Shown: positions 43,602 through 54,107 of the stretch, piece after piece
How positions within the stretch are numbered: position 1 is the first letter of the stretch
Layout: each line of letters begins with the position of its first letter
Source of the DNA: Mesorhizobium loti
GTDB taxonomy: Bacteria > Pseudomonadota > Alphaproteobacteria > Rhizobiales > Rhizobiaceae
Length of the DNA stretch: 64,000 bases
Direction of reading: 5' to 3'
NCBI RefSeq assembly: GCF_013170705.1
Contig: NZ_CP033334.1
Coordinates: 186,001 to 250,000, forward strand
Position numbers and translations under genes: made by a program
Notes under the pieces: generated by a model
Told to the model about the DNA's origin: nothing
The model's database searches: none
Seen by the model: the letters and a program-made list of their open reading frames with translations, nothing else

Positions 43602-44714
43602 ATGGCCGAAATCCGCGTCCAGAATTTGAGAAAGGCCTTCGGCGATTTCGTCGCCGTGCAGGATTCCAACTTCGTCGTCGAGGATGGCGAGTTCTTCGTC
43701 ATGCTCGGGCCGTCGGGCTGCGGCAAGACGACGACCTTGCGCATGATCGCAGGGTTGGAACTGCCGACTGGCGGCCAGATCCTGCTCGGCGGCGACGACG
43801 TCACCATGCTGCGGGCCCGCGAGCGCGACATCGCCTTCGTCTTCCAGCTGTTCGCGCTCTATCCGCACATGAATGTGCGCAAGAACATCGGTTTTCCGCT
43901 GCTGGCACAAGGCATGCCGTCGGCCGAAATCCGCAGCCGCGTCGAGGAGACGGCAAAACTCCTGCGCATCGACCATCTGCTCAACAAATCCGTCTCCGGC
44001 CTCGCCGGCGGCGACCGCCAGCGCGTCGCGCTCGGCCGCGCCATCGTGCGGCGGCCGAAGTGCTTCCTGATGGACGAGCCGCTGGGCACGCTCGACACCG
44101 AATTCCGCGACCTGATGGTCCATGAATTGCGCGAACTGCACAACCGCATCCACGCCACCACGGTCTATGTCACGCATGACCAGATGGAAGCGATGTCGAT
44201 GGCCGACAAGATCGCCGTCATGAACCACGGCGTCATCGAGCAGTTCGGCAGTCCGCGCGAAATCTACGACCGACCGGCAACCATGTTCGTCGCCGACTTC
44301 ATCGGCTCGCCGCCGATGAACTTTCTGGGCTTCGGCGGCGGGCTGGCCAAGGGCGCCAGGGAAATCGTCGTCCAGGGCGCGAAAGTCACGGTGCCGGAAG
44401 TGCGCGAGGACATCGCGCCGGCCGACATGGCGCTCGGCATCCGGCCCGAACACATCCGCTTCGACGATGCCTCGAAACTGCGCGGCGCCATCTACGGCAC
44501 CGAATATCTCGGCACCACCCAGATCGTCGCGGTGGAAACGGCGGACGGCATCATCAAGGCGCGCGTGCCGGCCGAAATCCGGCTCAACGCTGGCGATCAT
44601 GTCGGCCTGGCCCTGAACAGCGCGCGGCTGTCGCTGTTCGACAAGGGCTCCGGCAGGGCGGTCAAAACCGCGATCCACGATACCGCCTCTCAGGGGAGAG
44701 CGCAGCATGGCTGA
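43602..44714 (+). CDS. ABC transporter ATPase, first subunit (degenerate signature)
   Basis: A 370-residue MalK-type ATPase with a C-terminal regulatory TOBE domain. Walker A is GPSGCGKTT, the Q loop is VFQLFALYPH, Walker B is CFLMDEPLGTLD and the switch is VTHDQMEAM. The signature, normally LSGGQ, reads GLAGGDRQR, so the composite site it contributes to may be weak. A second, different ATPase gene overlaps its end by eight bases, suggesting a heterodimer with one stronger site. Confidence 0.92.
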   Translation: MAEIRVQNLRKAFGDFVAVQDSNFVVEDGEFFVMLGPSGCGKTTTLRMIAGLELPTGGQILLGGDDVTMLRARERDIAFVFQLFALYPHMNVRKNIGFPLLAQGMPSAEIRSRVEETAKLLRIDHLLNKSVSGLAGGDRQRVALGRAIVRRPKCFLMDEPLGTLDTEFRDLMVHELRELHNRIHATTVYVTHDQMEAMSMADKIAVMNHGVIEQFGSPREIYDRPATMFVADFIGSPPMNFLGFGGGLAKGAREIVVQGAKVTVPEVREDIAPADMALGIRPEHIRFDDASKLRGAIYGTEYLGTTQIVAVETADGIIKARVPAEIRLNAGDHVGLALNSARLSLFDKGSGRAVKTAIHDTASQGRAQHG

Positions 44715-45720
44715 CGTGCACATCAAGAACGTGACCAAGAGCTTTGGCGAACATGTCGCCGTCGACGGTCTCGACCTGCACATAGCCGATGGCGAATTCG
44801 TCGTGCTGCTCGGACCGACCGGGGCCGGCAAGACGACGACACTGCGGCTGATCGCCGGGCTGGAGCGCCCGGACAGCGGCACCATCGAGATCGGCGGCCA
44901 CAACGCCACGACGCTGTCCCCGGCGGAGCGCGACACCGCCTTCGTGTTCCAGCAATATTCGCTCTACCCGCATCTGTCGGTGTTCGACAATCTCGCCTTC
45001 CCGCTGCGCTCACCGGCACGCAAGATACCGGAAGACCAGATCCGCCGCCGCGTCGAGGAGGTGGCGAAGATGGTGCGTATCCACCACAAGCTCGCCAACC
45101 GCTCGACCAGACTGTCCGGCGGCGAGATGCAGCGCGTCGCCATCGGCCGCGCGCTGGTGCGCAAGCCGGCGATCTATCTGATGGACGAACCTCTGTCGTC
45201 GCTCGACGCCAAGCTGCGAGCGGATCTCAGGCTCGAATTGAAGCGCATCCAGTCCGAACTCGGCGCCACCATGCTCTATGTCACCCACGATCAGATCGAG
45301 GCGATGACCATGGCCGACCGCATCGGCATCCTCGCCGACGGCGTGCTGGTGCAGATCGGCACGCCGAGGACGATCTATTCGGAGCCGGCAAACCTGCATG
45401 TCGCGGCAAGGCTCGGCCAGCCGGCGATCAATCTTCTGCCGACCGGCCTGCTGCCCGATGGCGGCGCGCCAGCGGGCACCAAGACGATCGGCGCGCGCAC
45501 GGAGCATCTGACGATCGAAAAGGCGATGAATGGCCATGCCGACGGCGTCGTCGACTGGGTCGAGCATCTCGGCGACCAGAACCATCTGCATGTGACGGTG
45601 GGGCCAAGGAAACTGGTGACGCTTACCGATCCGGACACCGATCTGGCGCAAGGCGACAAGGTGATGATCCGCTATCGCTCGCCGCTCTATTTCGGCGCCG
45701 ACGGACAACGGTTGATGTGA
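44707..45720 (+). CDS. ABC transporter ATPase, second subunit
   Basis: A 337-residue MalK-type ATPase with all motifs in canonical form: GPTGAGKTT, VFQQYSLYPH, RLSGGEMQR, YLMDEPLSSLD and VTHDQIEAM, then a TOBE domain. It overlaps the preceding ATPase gene by eight bases. Two non-identical ATPases with two permeases and one binding protein is the arrangement of the rhizobial GlpSTPQUV glycerol importer, which supports a small polyol-type substrate by analogy. Confidence 0.93.
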   Translation: MADVHIKNVTKSFGEHVAVDGLDLHIADGEFVVLLGPTGAGKTTTLRLIAGLERPDSGTIEIGGHNATTLSPAERDTAFVFQQYSLYPHLSVFDNLAFPLRSPARKIPEDQIRRRVEEVAKMVRIHHKLANRSTRLSGGEMQRVAIGRALVRKPAIYLMDEPLSSLDAKLRADLRLELKRIQSELGATMLYVTHDQIEAMTMADRIGILADGVLVQIGTPRTIYSEPANLHVAARLGQPAINLLPTGLLPDGGAPAGTKTIGARTEHLTIEKAMNGHADGVVDWVEHLGDQNHLHVTVGPRKLVTLTDPDTDLAQGDKVMIRYRSPLYFGADGQRLM

Positions 45721-45790
45721 AGAGGTTCGGCGCTCCCACTGAGGGTTCACCCCGCCTTTGATTGACGATTGCGAATACGGGACGAATTCG

Positions 45791-47434
45791 ATGAAGCACT
45801 TTTTCAACCGCCGGGAAACCATCGTCACCGAGGCGCTGGACGGCCTGTTGCGGACGATCGGATCGGGCGATCTCGCGCGCCTCGACGGCTATCCCGAGAT
45901 CAAGGTCGTGCTGCGTGCCGATTGGGACAAGTCGAAGGTCAGCGTCGTCTCCGGCGGCGGCGCGGGGCACGAGCCCTCGCATGCCGGCTTTGTCGGCAAG
46001 GGCATGCTGACGGCGGCGGTCTCGGGCGAGATCTTTGCCTCGCCGAGCGTCGAAGCGGTGCTTGCGGCCATCCGCGCGGTCACCGGCCCGGCCGGCTGCC
46101 TGCTGATCGTCAAGAATTACACGGGCGACCGCCTCAATTTCGGCCTGGCGGCCGAGAAGGCGCGCGCCGAAGGTTTTCGCGTCGAGATGGTGATTGTCGG
46201 CGATGACATCGCGCTTCCCGACATCGCCCAGCCGCGCGGCGTCGCCGGTACGTTGTTCGTGCACAAGATCTCAGGCCATCTGTCGGAGGCCGGCCATGAT
46301 CTGGCCGGTATCGCGGCGGCGGCGCGGGCGGCGGCAAAGGATATCGTCTCGCTCGGCATCTCGCTGTCTTCCTGCTCCATTCCCGGCCAGCCGCACGAGG
46401 AACGGTTTGGCGAGAACGATGGTGAACTCGGCCTTGGCATCCATGGCGAACCGGGCGTCGAGCGCATCGCGGTGCAAAGCGCGGACCGGCTGGTGGCGAT
46501 CATGGCCGAGCGCCTGGCAGTGCTGCTCGATCCGAGGGCCAGCCATGCCTTGCTGATCAACAATCTCGGTTCGGTGCCGCCGCTCGAAATGTCGCTGGTC
46601 GCCAACGCGGTGCTCGCTTCATCACTCGCCAGGATGGTCAAGCTGACGATCGGCCCCGGTCCGCTGATGACGGCGCTCAACATGAACGGCTTCTCGCTGT
46701 CGCTGATCCGGCTCGATCCAGCGCGCGAAGCCGCCTTGCTGGCGCCGGTCGGCCCGCACGCCTGGATGCCGGCACGGCCGGTCGCGGCACCTGCCATCGT
46801 GCCGATGGCGAAGGCAGCCGGACAAAGTGCCGCGCACAGGGCCAGCCAGGATGCCGGCACCAGGCGCCTGATCGTCACGGTCTGTGAAAAGCTGATTTCC
46901 CTGGAAGCGACCTTGAACGGTCTCGACGCCAAGGCAGGCGACGGCGACACCGGCTCGACCGTGGCGACCGGAGCGCGCAGTATCCTCGATCGGCTCGACA
47001 CGCTGCCGCTGGCCAATCCCGCGGCGACCCTTGGCGCCGTCGGCGACACGCTGAGCGCATCGATGGGCGGCTCCAGCGGGGTGCTGCTGTCGATCTTCTT
47101 CACGGCGGCGGCGCGGGCGCTGGACGGCGGCGCCAGCCTGCCCAAGGCGCTGCTCGCCGGACTTGAGCGAATGACCTTCTATGGCGGCGCCAAACCGGGC
47201 GACCGCACCATGGTCGATGCGCTCGAGCCGGCGCTCAAGACGCTCGACGGCAACGGCCCTGGCGAAGCAGCGATCGCGGCCCGGCGCGGAGCCGAGGCGA
47301 CGGCCGCCATGGAGAAGGCAAAAGCCGGGCGGTCCGCCTATGTCGGGACCAAATTGCAGGGCGTGGTCGACCCCGGCGCCCATGCCGTGGCCGAGGTTTT
47401 CGCAGCCGTCGCCGCGCTGCTCGTCACGGCCTGA
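45791..47434 (+). CDS. Dihydroxyacetone-kinase-type DhaK-DhaL fusion (ATP-dependent)
   Basis: A 547-residue kinase with both domains fused. The DhaK part (residues 1-330) has SGGGAGHEPSHAGFVG, the covalent substrate-binding His in GIHGEPG, and IKVVL at the front. The DhaL part (from about 355) has the Mg-ATP Asp cluster in DAKAGDGDTGST and SMGGSSG. Fused enzymes use ATP directly, with dihydroxyacetone, glyceraldehyde or erythrulose-like ketoses as substrates. The start at 45791 is preferred over 45758. It follows the ATPase gene after 70 bases. Confidence 0.9.
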   Translation: MKHFFNRRETIVTEALDGLLRTIGSGDLARLDGYPEIKVVLRADWDKSKVSVVSGGGAGHEPSHAGFVGKGMLTAAVSGEIFASPSVEAVLAAIRAVTGPAGCLLIVKNYTGDRLNFGLAAEKARAEGFRVEMVIVGDDIALPDIAQPRGVAGTLFVHKISGHLSEAGHDLAGIAAAARAAAKDIVSLGISLSSCSIPGQPHEERFGENDGELGLGIHGEPGVERIAVQSADRLVAIMAERLAVLLDPRASHALLINNLGSVPPLEMSLVANAVLASSLARMVKLTIGPGPLMTALNMNGFSLSLIRLDPAREAALLAPVGPHAWMPARPVAAPAIVPMAKAAGQSAAHRASQDAGTRRLIVTVCEKLISLEATLNGLDAKAGDGDTGSTVATGARSILDRLDTLPLANPAATLGAVGDTLSASMGGSSGVLLSIFFTAAARALDGGASLPKALLAGLERMTFYGGAKPGDRTMVDALEPALKTLDGNGPGEAAIAARRGAEATAAMEKAKAGRSAYVGTKLQGVVDPGAHAVAEVFAAVAALLVTA

Positions 47435-47506
47435 CACATGCACCCGTTGTCGAATGACCGTTCTTTCGCTACTGCCGGCATGGTGAAAACCGGGAATTTG
47501 GACGAC

Positions 47507-48109
47507 ATGACGGCGTTGAACCTTGCCGGGCTGATCGCGGCAGCCGCGGATACGATTGCCGCCCATGCCGAGGAATTGACGGTGCTCGACCAGGCGATCG
47601 GCGACGGCGACCATGGGCTGAACATGAAGCGCGGCTTCGAGGCCGTGCGGGCCGAGGCTGGCGTGTTCGCCGCGAAGCCCTTGCCCGAGGCCCTGAAGGC
47701 GATCGGCACCAAGCTGGTGATGACGGTGGGCGGTGCTTCCGGTCCGCTGTTCGGCACATTGTTCATGGCGCTGGGCAAGGAAATTGCGGCGGAGCCCGAT
47801 CGTGCCGATTTGACGGCGGCCTTCGGCAAGGCGATCGAAGCGGTGGCAGCGCGTGGCAAGTCCCAGGTCGGACAAAAAACCATGCTCGATGTGCTGCAAC
47901 CGGTGCATGACGCCTTGGCGGGAGGCAAGACGGCGGCGGAAATCGCCGACGTCGCCGACGCCGCCGCCGATGCGACCGTGCCGATGAAGGCGCTACGCGG
48001 CCGCGCCTCGTTCCTTGGCGACCGCTCGATCGGTCATATGGATGCCGGCGCGCGCTCGACCGCACTGCTGGTGCGCACGTTGGGGCAAGCGATCGGGGAA
48101 AGCGCATGA
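47507..48109 (+). CDS. dhaL: PTS-dependent dihydroxyacetone kinase, DhaL subunit
   Basis: A 200-residue ADP-binding subunit. LDQAIGDGDHGLNMKRGF supplies the Asp residues that hold Mg-ADP, and TVGGASGPLFGTLFM and RGRASFLGDRSIGHMDAGA are typical of DhaL. In the PTS system DhaM rephosphorylates the bound ADP to ATP. The start at 47507 gives the family N-terminus; ATGs at 47438 and 47480 are alternatives. It overlaps dhaM by ATGA. Confidence 0.9.
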   Translation: MTALNLAGLIAAAADTIAAHAEELTVLDQAIGDGDHGLNMKRGFEAVRAEAGVFAAKPLPEALKAIGTKLVMTVGGASGPLFGTLFMALGKEIAAEPDRADLTAAFGKAIEAVAARGKSQVGQKTMLDVLQPVHDALAGGKTAAEIADVADAAADATVPMKALRGRASFLGDRSIGHMDAGARSTALLVRTLGQAIGESA

Positions 48110-48495
48110 GCAATGTCGGGATCGTGATCGTGTCGCATTCGCCGCTGGTCGCGGAGGGCACGGCCGACATGGTACGCCAGATGGTGGGCGACGAAGTGCC
48201 GCTTGCATGGTGCGGCGGAAACGGCCATGGCGGGCTTGGCACCAGTGTCGAGGCGATCATGGGTGCCATCGACAAGGCCTGGTCGGAGGCCGGTGTCGCC
48301 ATCCTTGTCGATCTCGGCGGAGCCGAGACCAATTCGGAAATGGCGGTGGAAATGATCGGCGAGCCGCGGGCGCAGAAGATCACCGTCTGCAACGCGCCGA
48401 TCGTCGAGGGCGCGGTGATGGCGGCGACCGAATCCTCCGGCGGCGCCTCGCTGAAGGAAGTGGTGGCGACGGCGCATGAATTGTCGCCGTCGTGA
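48106..48495 (+). CDS. dhaM: PTS phosphotransfer subunit DhaM (EIIA-mannose type only)
   Basis: A 129-residue protein equal to the N-terminal EIIA domain of E. coli DhaM, with phospho-accepting His11 in IVIVSHSPLVAEG and GLGTSVEAI. The HPr and partial Enzyme I domains that E. coli fuses to it are separate genes here, immediately downstream. It passes phosphate from HPr to the ADP on DhaL. Confidence 0.93.
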   Translation: MSNVGIVIVSHSPLVAEGTADMVRQMVGDEVPLAWCGGNGHGGLGTSVEAIMGAIDKAWSEAGVAILVDLGGAETNSEMAVEMIGEPRAQKITVCNAPIVEGAVMAATESSGGASLKEVVATAHELSPS

Positions 48496-48514
48496 GTGAA
48501 CGGGATTCCTGAAA

Positions 48515-48817
48515 ATGTCCGCAGCCGCCGAAGCGACCGTCCTGATCACCCACGATGTGGGCCTGCATGCGCGTCCCTCGGTGAAGTTCACCAAGCTGGC
48601 CAAGACCTTTGCCGCCGACGTGGAAATCGCGCTTGCCACCAACGGCCCATGGTTCGACGCCAAGAGCATCGTCAAGGTGATGGCGGCCAAGGCGCCAAAG
48701 GGCACGGTTTTGCACATCAGGGCCAGAGGCAGCGGCGCCGATGATGCCGTGCGCGCGCTGATCGACCTGGTGCAGCGCGATTTCGACGAGGACGCCGGTC
48801 ATGTCCGGTCGGCCTGA
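48515..48817 (+). CDS. HPr-family phosphocarrier dedicated to the Dha system
   Basis: A 100-residue HPr with the phosphorylated His18 in GLHARPSVKF and the regulatory-site region FDAKSIVKVM with Ser51. It lies 19 bases after dhaM. Alphaproteobacteria also have a PTS-Ntr HPr elsewhere, so this one is probably specific to the DhaM relay. The HPr-kinase-like protein encoded at 53118 is not an obvious partner, because it is of another subfamily. Confidence 0.92.
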   Translation: MSAAAEATVLITHDVGLHARPSVKFTKLAKTFAADVEIALATNGPWFDAKSIVKVMAAKAPKGTVLHIRARGSGADDAVRALIDLVQRDFDEDAGHVRSA

Positions 48818-48848
48818 CGCTGGCGCGCGCCTTCGCCTGCCTGCAGGA

Positions 48849-48971
48849 GCGGTGTTGCGTCTCACGGAAACGCTGAACCGCTCCAGCATCTTCTTCTTGC
48901 GCAATTCCCAAGGGCGAAGCGCTATGCGCTTTGCCCGGGAAAACCGCTCACACTTTTCCTGGAATTGCTTT
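48849..48971 (+). repeat. Dispersed three-hairpin repeat, copy 3
   Basis: Same family as 24700-24830: a stem around CACGG (GAGCGGT pairs with ACCGCTC), then GCGAAGCGCTATGCGCTTTG, then GGAAAACCGCTCACACTTTT and CCTGGAATTGCT. It separates HPr from Enzyme I and lies inside an upstream extension of the Enzyme I frame. Confidence 0.72.
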
Positions 48972-48984
48972 GGGAATGCGGGCC

Positions 48985-50559
<1,575 letters not shown>

Positions 50560-50570
50560 GCGCGGCTGGC

Positions 50571-50996
50571 ATGGTCGACATCAAACCCGAACCCGGTTCC
50601 GAAGAGGCGATCCGCGCCTACAAGACGATCCTGTCGCAGGTCATCGACCAACGCCCGTCCGGCATGCGCCAGCGCCTCGCCGACGCGCTCGGCAAGCACC
50701 GCAGTTTCGTGACGCAGATCTCCAGCCCCGCCTATACGATCCCGATACCTTCGAAACATCTGCCTTCGATCTTTTCCGTCTGCCATTTCAGCCCGGCCGA
50801 GCGGGATCAGTTCCTCGCCGCCTACCATCAGGCGCATCCGGGAAAGATGTCGGTGGCCGCTGGCATGCGCAAGACCCGGCACGTTTCGCTTGTCGTTCCC
50901 GATTTCGGTGACGACAAGCAGAATGCGGCGCTCGACCGGGCCATCAACGAATTCATCCAGAAGATCACCAGCATCGCCGGCAAGGGTGGCGGCTGA
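50571..50996 (+). CDS. Unknown protein within the Dha operon
   Basis: A 141-residue soluble protein, 11 bases after the Enzyme I stop and 32 before dhaK. I recognise no named domain. The middle, MRQRLADALGKHRSFVTQIS, followed by PIPSKHLPSIFSVCHFSPAERDQFLAAY, resembles a lambda-repressor-like helix-turn-helix, and the C-terminus is charged and helical. From its place it may regulate the operon or modulate the kinase. From memory, similar genes accompany dha genes in rhizobia. Confidence 0.65.
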   Translation: MVDIKPEPGSEEAIRAYKTILSQVIDQRPSGMRQRLADALGKHRSFVTQISSPAYTIPIPSKHLPSIFSVCHFSPAERDQFLAAYHQAHPGKMSVAAGMRKTRHVSLVVPDFGDDKQNAALDRAINEFIQKITSIAGKGGG

Positions 50997-51028
50997 TTAT
51001 TCCTTGCCGGGCTGTTTGGGAGGACGCC

Positions 51029-52015
51029 ATGAAGAAATTTATGAACGCGGTGGACACGGTGCTGACCGAGAGCCTCGATGGTTTCGTGGCCGCCCATGCC
51101 GATATACTGGTGCTTGGCGAGGATCACAAATTCGTCCGTCGCAGGACCTTGCGGCCGGGCAAGGTGGCGTTGATCTCGGGCGGCGGCTCGGGCCACGAGC
51201 CGCTGCATGGCGGCTTTGTCGGCCATGGCATGCTGGATGCCGCCTGCCCCGGCCAGGTGTTCACCTCGCCGACGCCGGACCAGATGCTGGCGGCGGCGCA
51301 GGCCGTCGACACCGGGGCCGGTTGCCTGTTCATCGTCAAGAACTACGAGGGCGATGTGATGAACTTCGACATGGCCGCCGAAATGTCGGAAGGCGTCCTG
51401 CAGGTGGTGACCAATGACGACGTCGCCGTCGAGAACTCATCCTATACGACCGGCAGGCGCGGCGTCGCCGGCACGCTGGTGGTGGAAAAGATCGTCGGCG
51501 CGGCGGCCGAGCATGGCCTGGCCCTGCCCGTGCTGAAGACGCTGGGCGAGCGCGTCAACGCCGCCACCCGTTCAATGGGTGTGGCTCTGACCAGCGGCAC
51601 CGTGCCGGCCGCGGGCAAGCCGACCTTCGAGATCGGCGACGGCGAAATGGAATTCGGCGTCGGCATCCATGGCGAACCCGGCCGTCGCCGCGACAGGTTG
51701 AAAGGCGCCGATGCGATCGCCGAGGAAATCTGCACCGCGATCCTGGGCGATCTTGGTGACAAGGCGACAGGCCCGGCGCTGTTGTTCGTCAACGGCTTCG
51801 GCGGCACGCCGCTGATGGAGCTCTATCTGATGTATAATAGCGCCCGCCGGATTTTCGAGAAGCGGGGCGTGACGGTAACCCGCTCGCTGGTCGGCACCTA
51901 TGTCACCTCGCTCGATATGGCTGGCTGTTCGATCACGCTGACCATGCTCGATGACGAGATGACCGGCTGGTGGGACGCGCCTGTCCATACGGCGGCACTG
52001 CGCTGGGGCATGTAG
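51029..52015 (+). CDS. dhaK: PTS-dependent dihydroxyacetone kinase, DhaK subunit
   Basis: A 328-residue substrate-binding subunit. ISGGGSGHEPLHGGFVGHGM and FIVKNYEGDVMNFDMA line the site, and His214 in GIHGEPG is the residue that binds the ketose covalently as a hemiaminal. Together with DhaL it transfers phosphate from bound ATP to dihydroxyacetone or a related ketose. The window therefore encodes two DhaK-type proteins, this one and the fused enzyme at 45791. It closes the locus. Confidence 0.93.
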   Translation: MKKFMNAVDTVLTESLDGFVAAHADILVLGEDHKFVRRRTLRPGKVALISGGGSGHEPLHGGFVGHGMLDAACPGQVFTSPTPDQMLAAAQAVDTGAGCLFIVKNYEGDVMNFDMAAEMSEGVLQVVTNDDVAVENSSYTTGRRGVAGTLVVEKIVGAAAEHGLALPVLKTLGERVNAATRSMGVALTSGTVPAAGKPTFEIGDGEMEFGVGIHGEPGRRRDRLKGADAIAEEICTAILGDLGDKATGPALLFVNGFGGTPLMELYLMYNSARRIFEKRGVTVTRSLVGTYVTSLDMAGCSITLTMLDDEMTGWWDAPVHTAALRWGM

Positions 52016-52086
52016 GACTGGCTTCCACAGCGCTTTTCTGCAACCATCCTGGACATTCCCCTCAGCGATAAGATTTGTCCGGCTTG

Positions 52087-53100
52087 ATGCTGCCATCACT
52101 CACCTCCGCCGAAGAAAGACTGCTGCTGCGCTTCGCCGATCCGGAGGCGGCGGCAGTCGAGGACAATTTGTCGGCAAAATCTCTGTCCGCGCTGCTCGAA
52201 AATGCCGAATTCCACGGCATCCTGCCGATCATGCTGCGCAAGCTCAGGGAGCGCGGCGATGCACGCCTGCCGCCGGACGCCGGCTTGCGGGACAAGCTCG
52301 ACGATTTGCGCCAGAAGGCGACGATCGCCACCGGCCAGTCGATGCTGCTGCAATATCATGGCGACCGCATCATGAAGGAGATGGCGGCGCGGGGCATTCC
52401 GGCGCGGATCGTCAAGGGACCGGTCTTCGCGCGAAAGCTCTATCGCAACGTGTCGGACAGGCCGTTCACCGACATCGACATCCTTGTCGAACCCGCCAAC
52501 CTTGCGCGGGCAAACCAGGTGATCGCGGCATGCGGCTTCGAACTCGGCAGTGACGAAGCCAAATCCTACCAGCTGCAGGAATTCAAATGGCTGGAAAAGG
52601 AGAATTCCAGCCTGCTGGTCGAACTGCATGGCGACCTGGTGCACGACACCGGCATGCGGCGGCGGCTGTCGCTGGGGTTCCGCGAACTGGGCGTCATCGA
52701 CGGGGACGCGACGGACACGCCGGCAGCGCTTTTGACGATCGCCATCGTGCACGCCGCCGGCGGCCACAAATTCCACCGGCTGCAGCTTTGCGTCGACGTG
52801 CTGCAAGGGGTGCGGGCGCTGCAATCAGCCGAATCGGAGAGCCGCCTGCTCGACGCCGCCCGCATGACCGGCATCGAGCTCGAACTGGCGATCGTGCTCA
52901 ATGTTACCGGCCAGTTGTTCGGCGAGGGTCGCGCGCTTGATCTCGCCGGCCGGATCAAGCCCGATCTCTCGATAAGGCTGGCCAAGCGGCTGATCACGAC
53001 GAACACGCTGCTCAGGGTCAATTCCCGGGAGAAGATCGGCTCGCGTCTGCGGCGCGATGCCTTCCGCTGGATCCAGCGGGTGGCCAAGGCCAGGCCATAG
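52087..53100 (+). CDS. Nucleotidyltransferase family protein (NTP_transf_5 type)
   Basis: A 337-residue protein with the nucleotidyltransferase site in FTDIDILVEP (Asp-x-Asp) after IPARIVKGPVFARKLY, the layout of the family often called uncharacterised nucleotidyltransferase (PF14907). Proteins of this family are found with lasso-peptide and PqqD-type gene clusters. It converges, 17 bases apart, on the HPr-kinase-like gene of such a cluster. The start at 52087 is an ATG; an in-frame TTG lies at 52075. Its acceptor is unknown. Confidence 0.8.
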   Translation: MLPSLTSAEERLLLRFADPEAAAVEDNLSAKSLSALLENAEFHGILPIMLRKLRERGDARLPPDAGLRDKLDDLRQKATIATGQSMLLQYHGDRIMKEMAARGIPARIVKGPVFARKLYRNVSDRPFTDIDILVEPANLARANQVIAACGFELGSDEAKSYQLQEFKWLEKENSSLLVELHGDLVHDTGMRRRLSLGFRELGVIDGDATDTPAALLTIAIVHAAGGHKFHRLQLCVDVLQGVRALQSAESESRLLDAARMTGIELELAIVLNVTGQLFGEGRALDLAGRIKPDLSIRLAKRLITTNTLLRVNSREKIGSRLRRDAFRWIQRVAKARP

Positions 53101-53117
53101 GCCGCTTGAACCTGCCG

Positions 53118-54107
53118 TCAACCCGGTGATGTCAACGTGGCGTTTATCAGCGCCGCCGCGTCGGCCGGGCGTGCGCCCACTTCCAGGGTGAATGTCGGCA
53201 CCGAGGAAACCAGCTTGCCGATCGTCGCCAGCCGGCGCCTCTGCGAGGGCAGCAGGCCGGTCATGCCGGTGCGGACATTGTCCATCGCCAACGCCACCAT
53301 CGCGTCGGTCCGTGCCATGGGCACGAGCCGGGTATCACCGTCGGCGGAGCGCGCCAGGTGAAGCAGAGCCGCCACGGGCCGGGCGATCGGGCTTTCGATG
53401 CGTACGATCTCGCCCAACCGCTGCAGCGAGACGGCCTGTTCGCCGTTGCGGTCCCATGACGGGCCAAGGCAAGGCGCAACCTGCGGGATCATCTCGGCGG
53501 TCTTCTGGTGGATCTTGACGTGGCGCGGCAAACCCCAGGCCTGGGGCTGCTTCTCCGAAGCCAGATCCAAGATCATGGCGTCGTCGGAGCAGAGACCAAA
53601 GCCCTGCGTTGCCAGCGCCAGCGACGTGGTGGTCTTGCCGGTGCCGCTTGGTGCATGGATCAGCACGATGTTGTCGTGGCCCGGCAGCATCAGGCCGGCC
53701 GTGTGCAGCATATGCTGGCCGCCGGCGTCGAGCGCCGCGTCCAACACCAGCATCGATGGCGTCCAGGCTGCTTTCGCCCCAGGGCGAACCCGGAGTTTCG
53801 CCCACCCTTCCTCGTCATTGACGGCAACGGTCTGGCGCCCGGGAAAGATGAGATGGATGGTGCCGCCCTCAGCGACCATCCGGCAGTAGCCGTCCTCAGG
53901 TATCTCACCGTCGAAGACGAGCGATCCGCCGGGCTCTTCGTCCAGAACGTCCGCCTCGGTGATATCGAGAAGAAAGCCCGGCGCGGTATCAGCGGTGATT
54001 CGCAGGATGGCCAGCATCCTGTCGAAATCCTGCCAAAGCTCGGGGCGTTCGGCCGATATGCCGAAGACCTGGCCGTTGAGGTCGTAGCATGCTGAAGGCC
54101 TGGTCAA
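53118..54107 (-). CDS. HPr kinase-like protein (HprK-related)
   Basis: A 329-residue protein. Its C-terminal half is an HprK-type kinase with P-loop HAPSGTGKTTTSLALA at residues 151-166 and LCSDDAMILD as the Walker B segment. The N-terminal 120 residues are not the usual HprK domain. Relatives in lasso-peptide clusters phosphorylate a Ser of the peptide, and others are of unknown role. Its start overlaps the stop of the protease gene (ATGA), so it should act in the same pathway rather than on the Dha HPr. Confidence 0.85.
   Translation of the reverse strand: MTRPSACYDLNGQVFGISAERPELWQDFDRMLAILRITADTAPGFLLDITEADVLDEEPGGSLVFDGEIPEDGYCRMVAEGGTIHLIFPGRQTVAVNDEEGWAKLRVRPGAKAAWTPSMLVLDAALDAGGQHMLHTAGLMLPGHDNIVLIHAPSGTGKTTTSLALATQGFGLCSDDAMILDLASEKQPQAWGLPRHVKIHQKTAEMIPQVAPCLGPSWDRNGEQAVSLQRLGEIVRIESPIARPVAALLHLARSADGDTRLVPMARTDAMVALAMDNVRTGMTGLLPSQRRRLATIGKLVSSVPTFTLEVGARPADAAALINATLTSPG

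Noticed and set aside
48515..48817. HPr of the Dha locus as substrate of the HPr-kinase-like protein at 53118
   Set aside because: The kinase is of the lasso-associated subfamily with an atypical N-terminus and is cotranscribed with the peptide protease, not with HPr; proximity alone is weak evidence.
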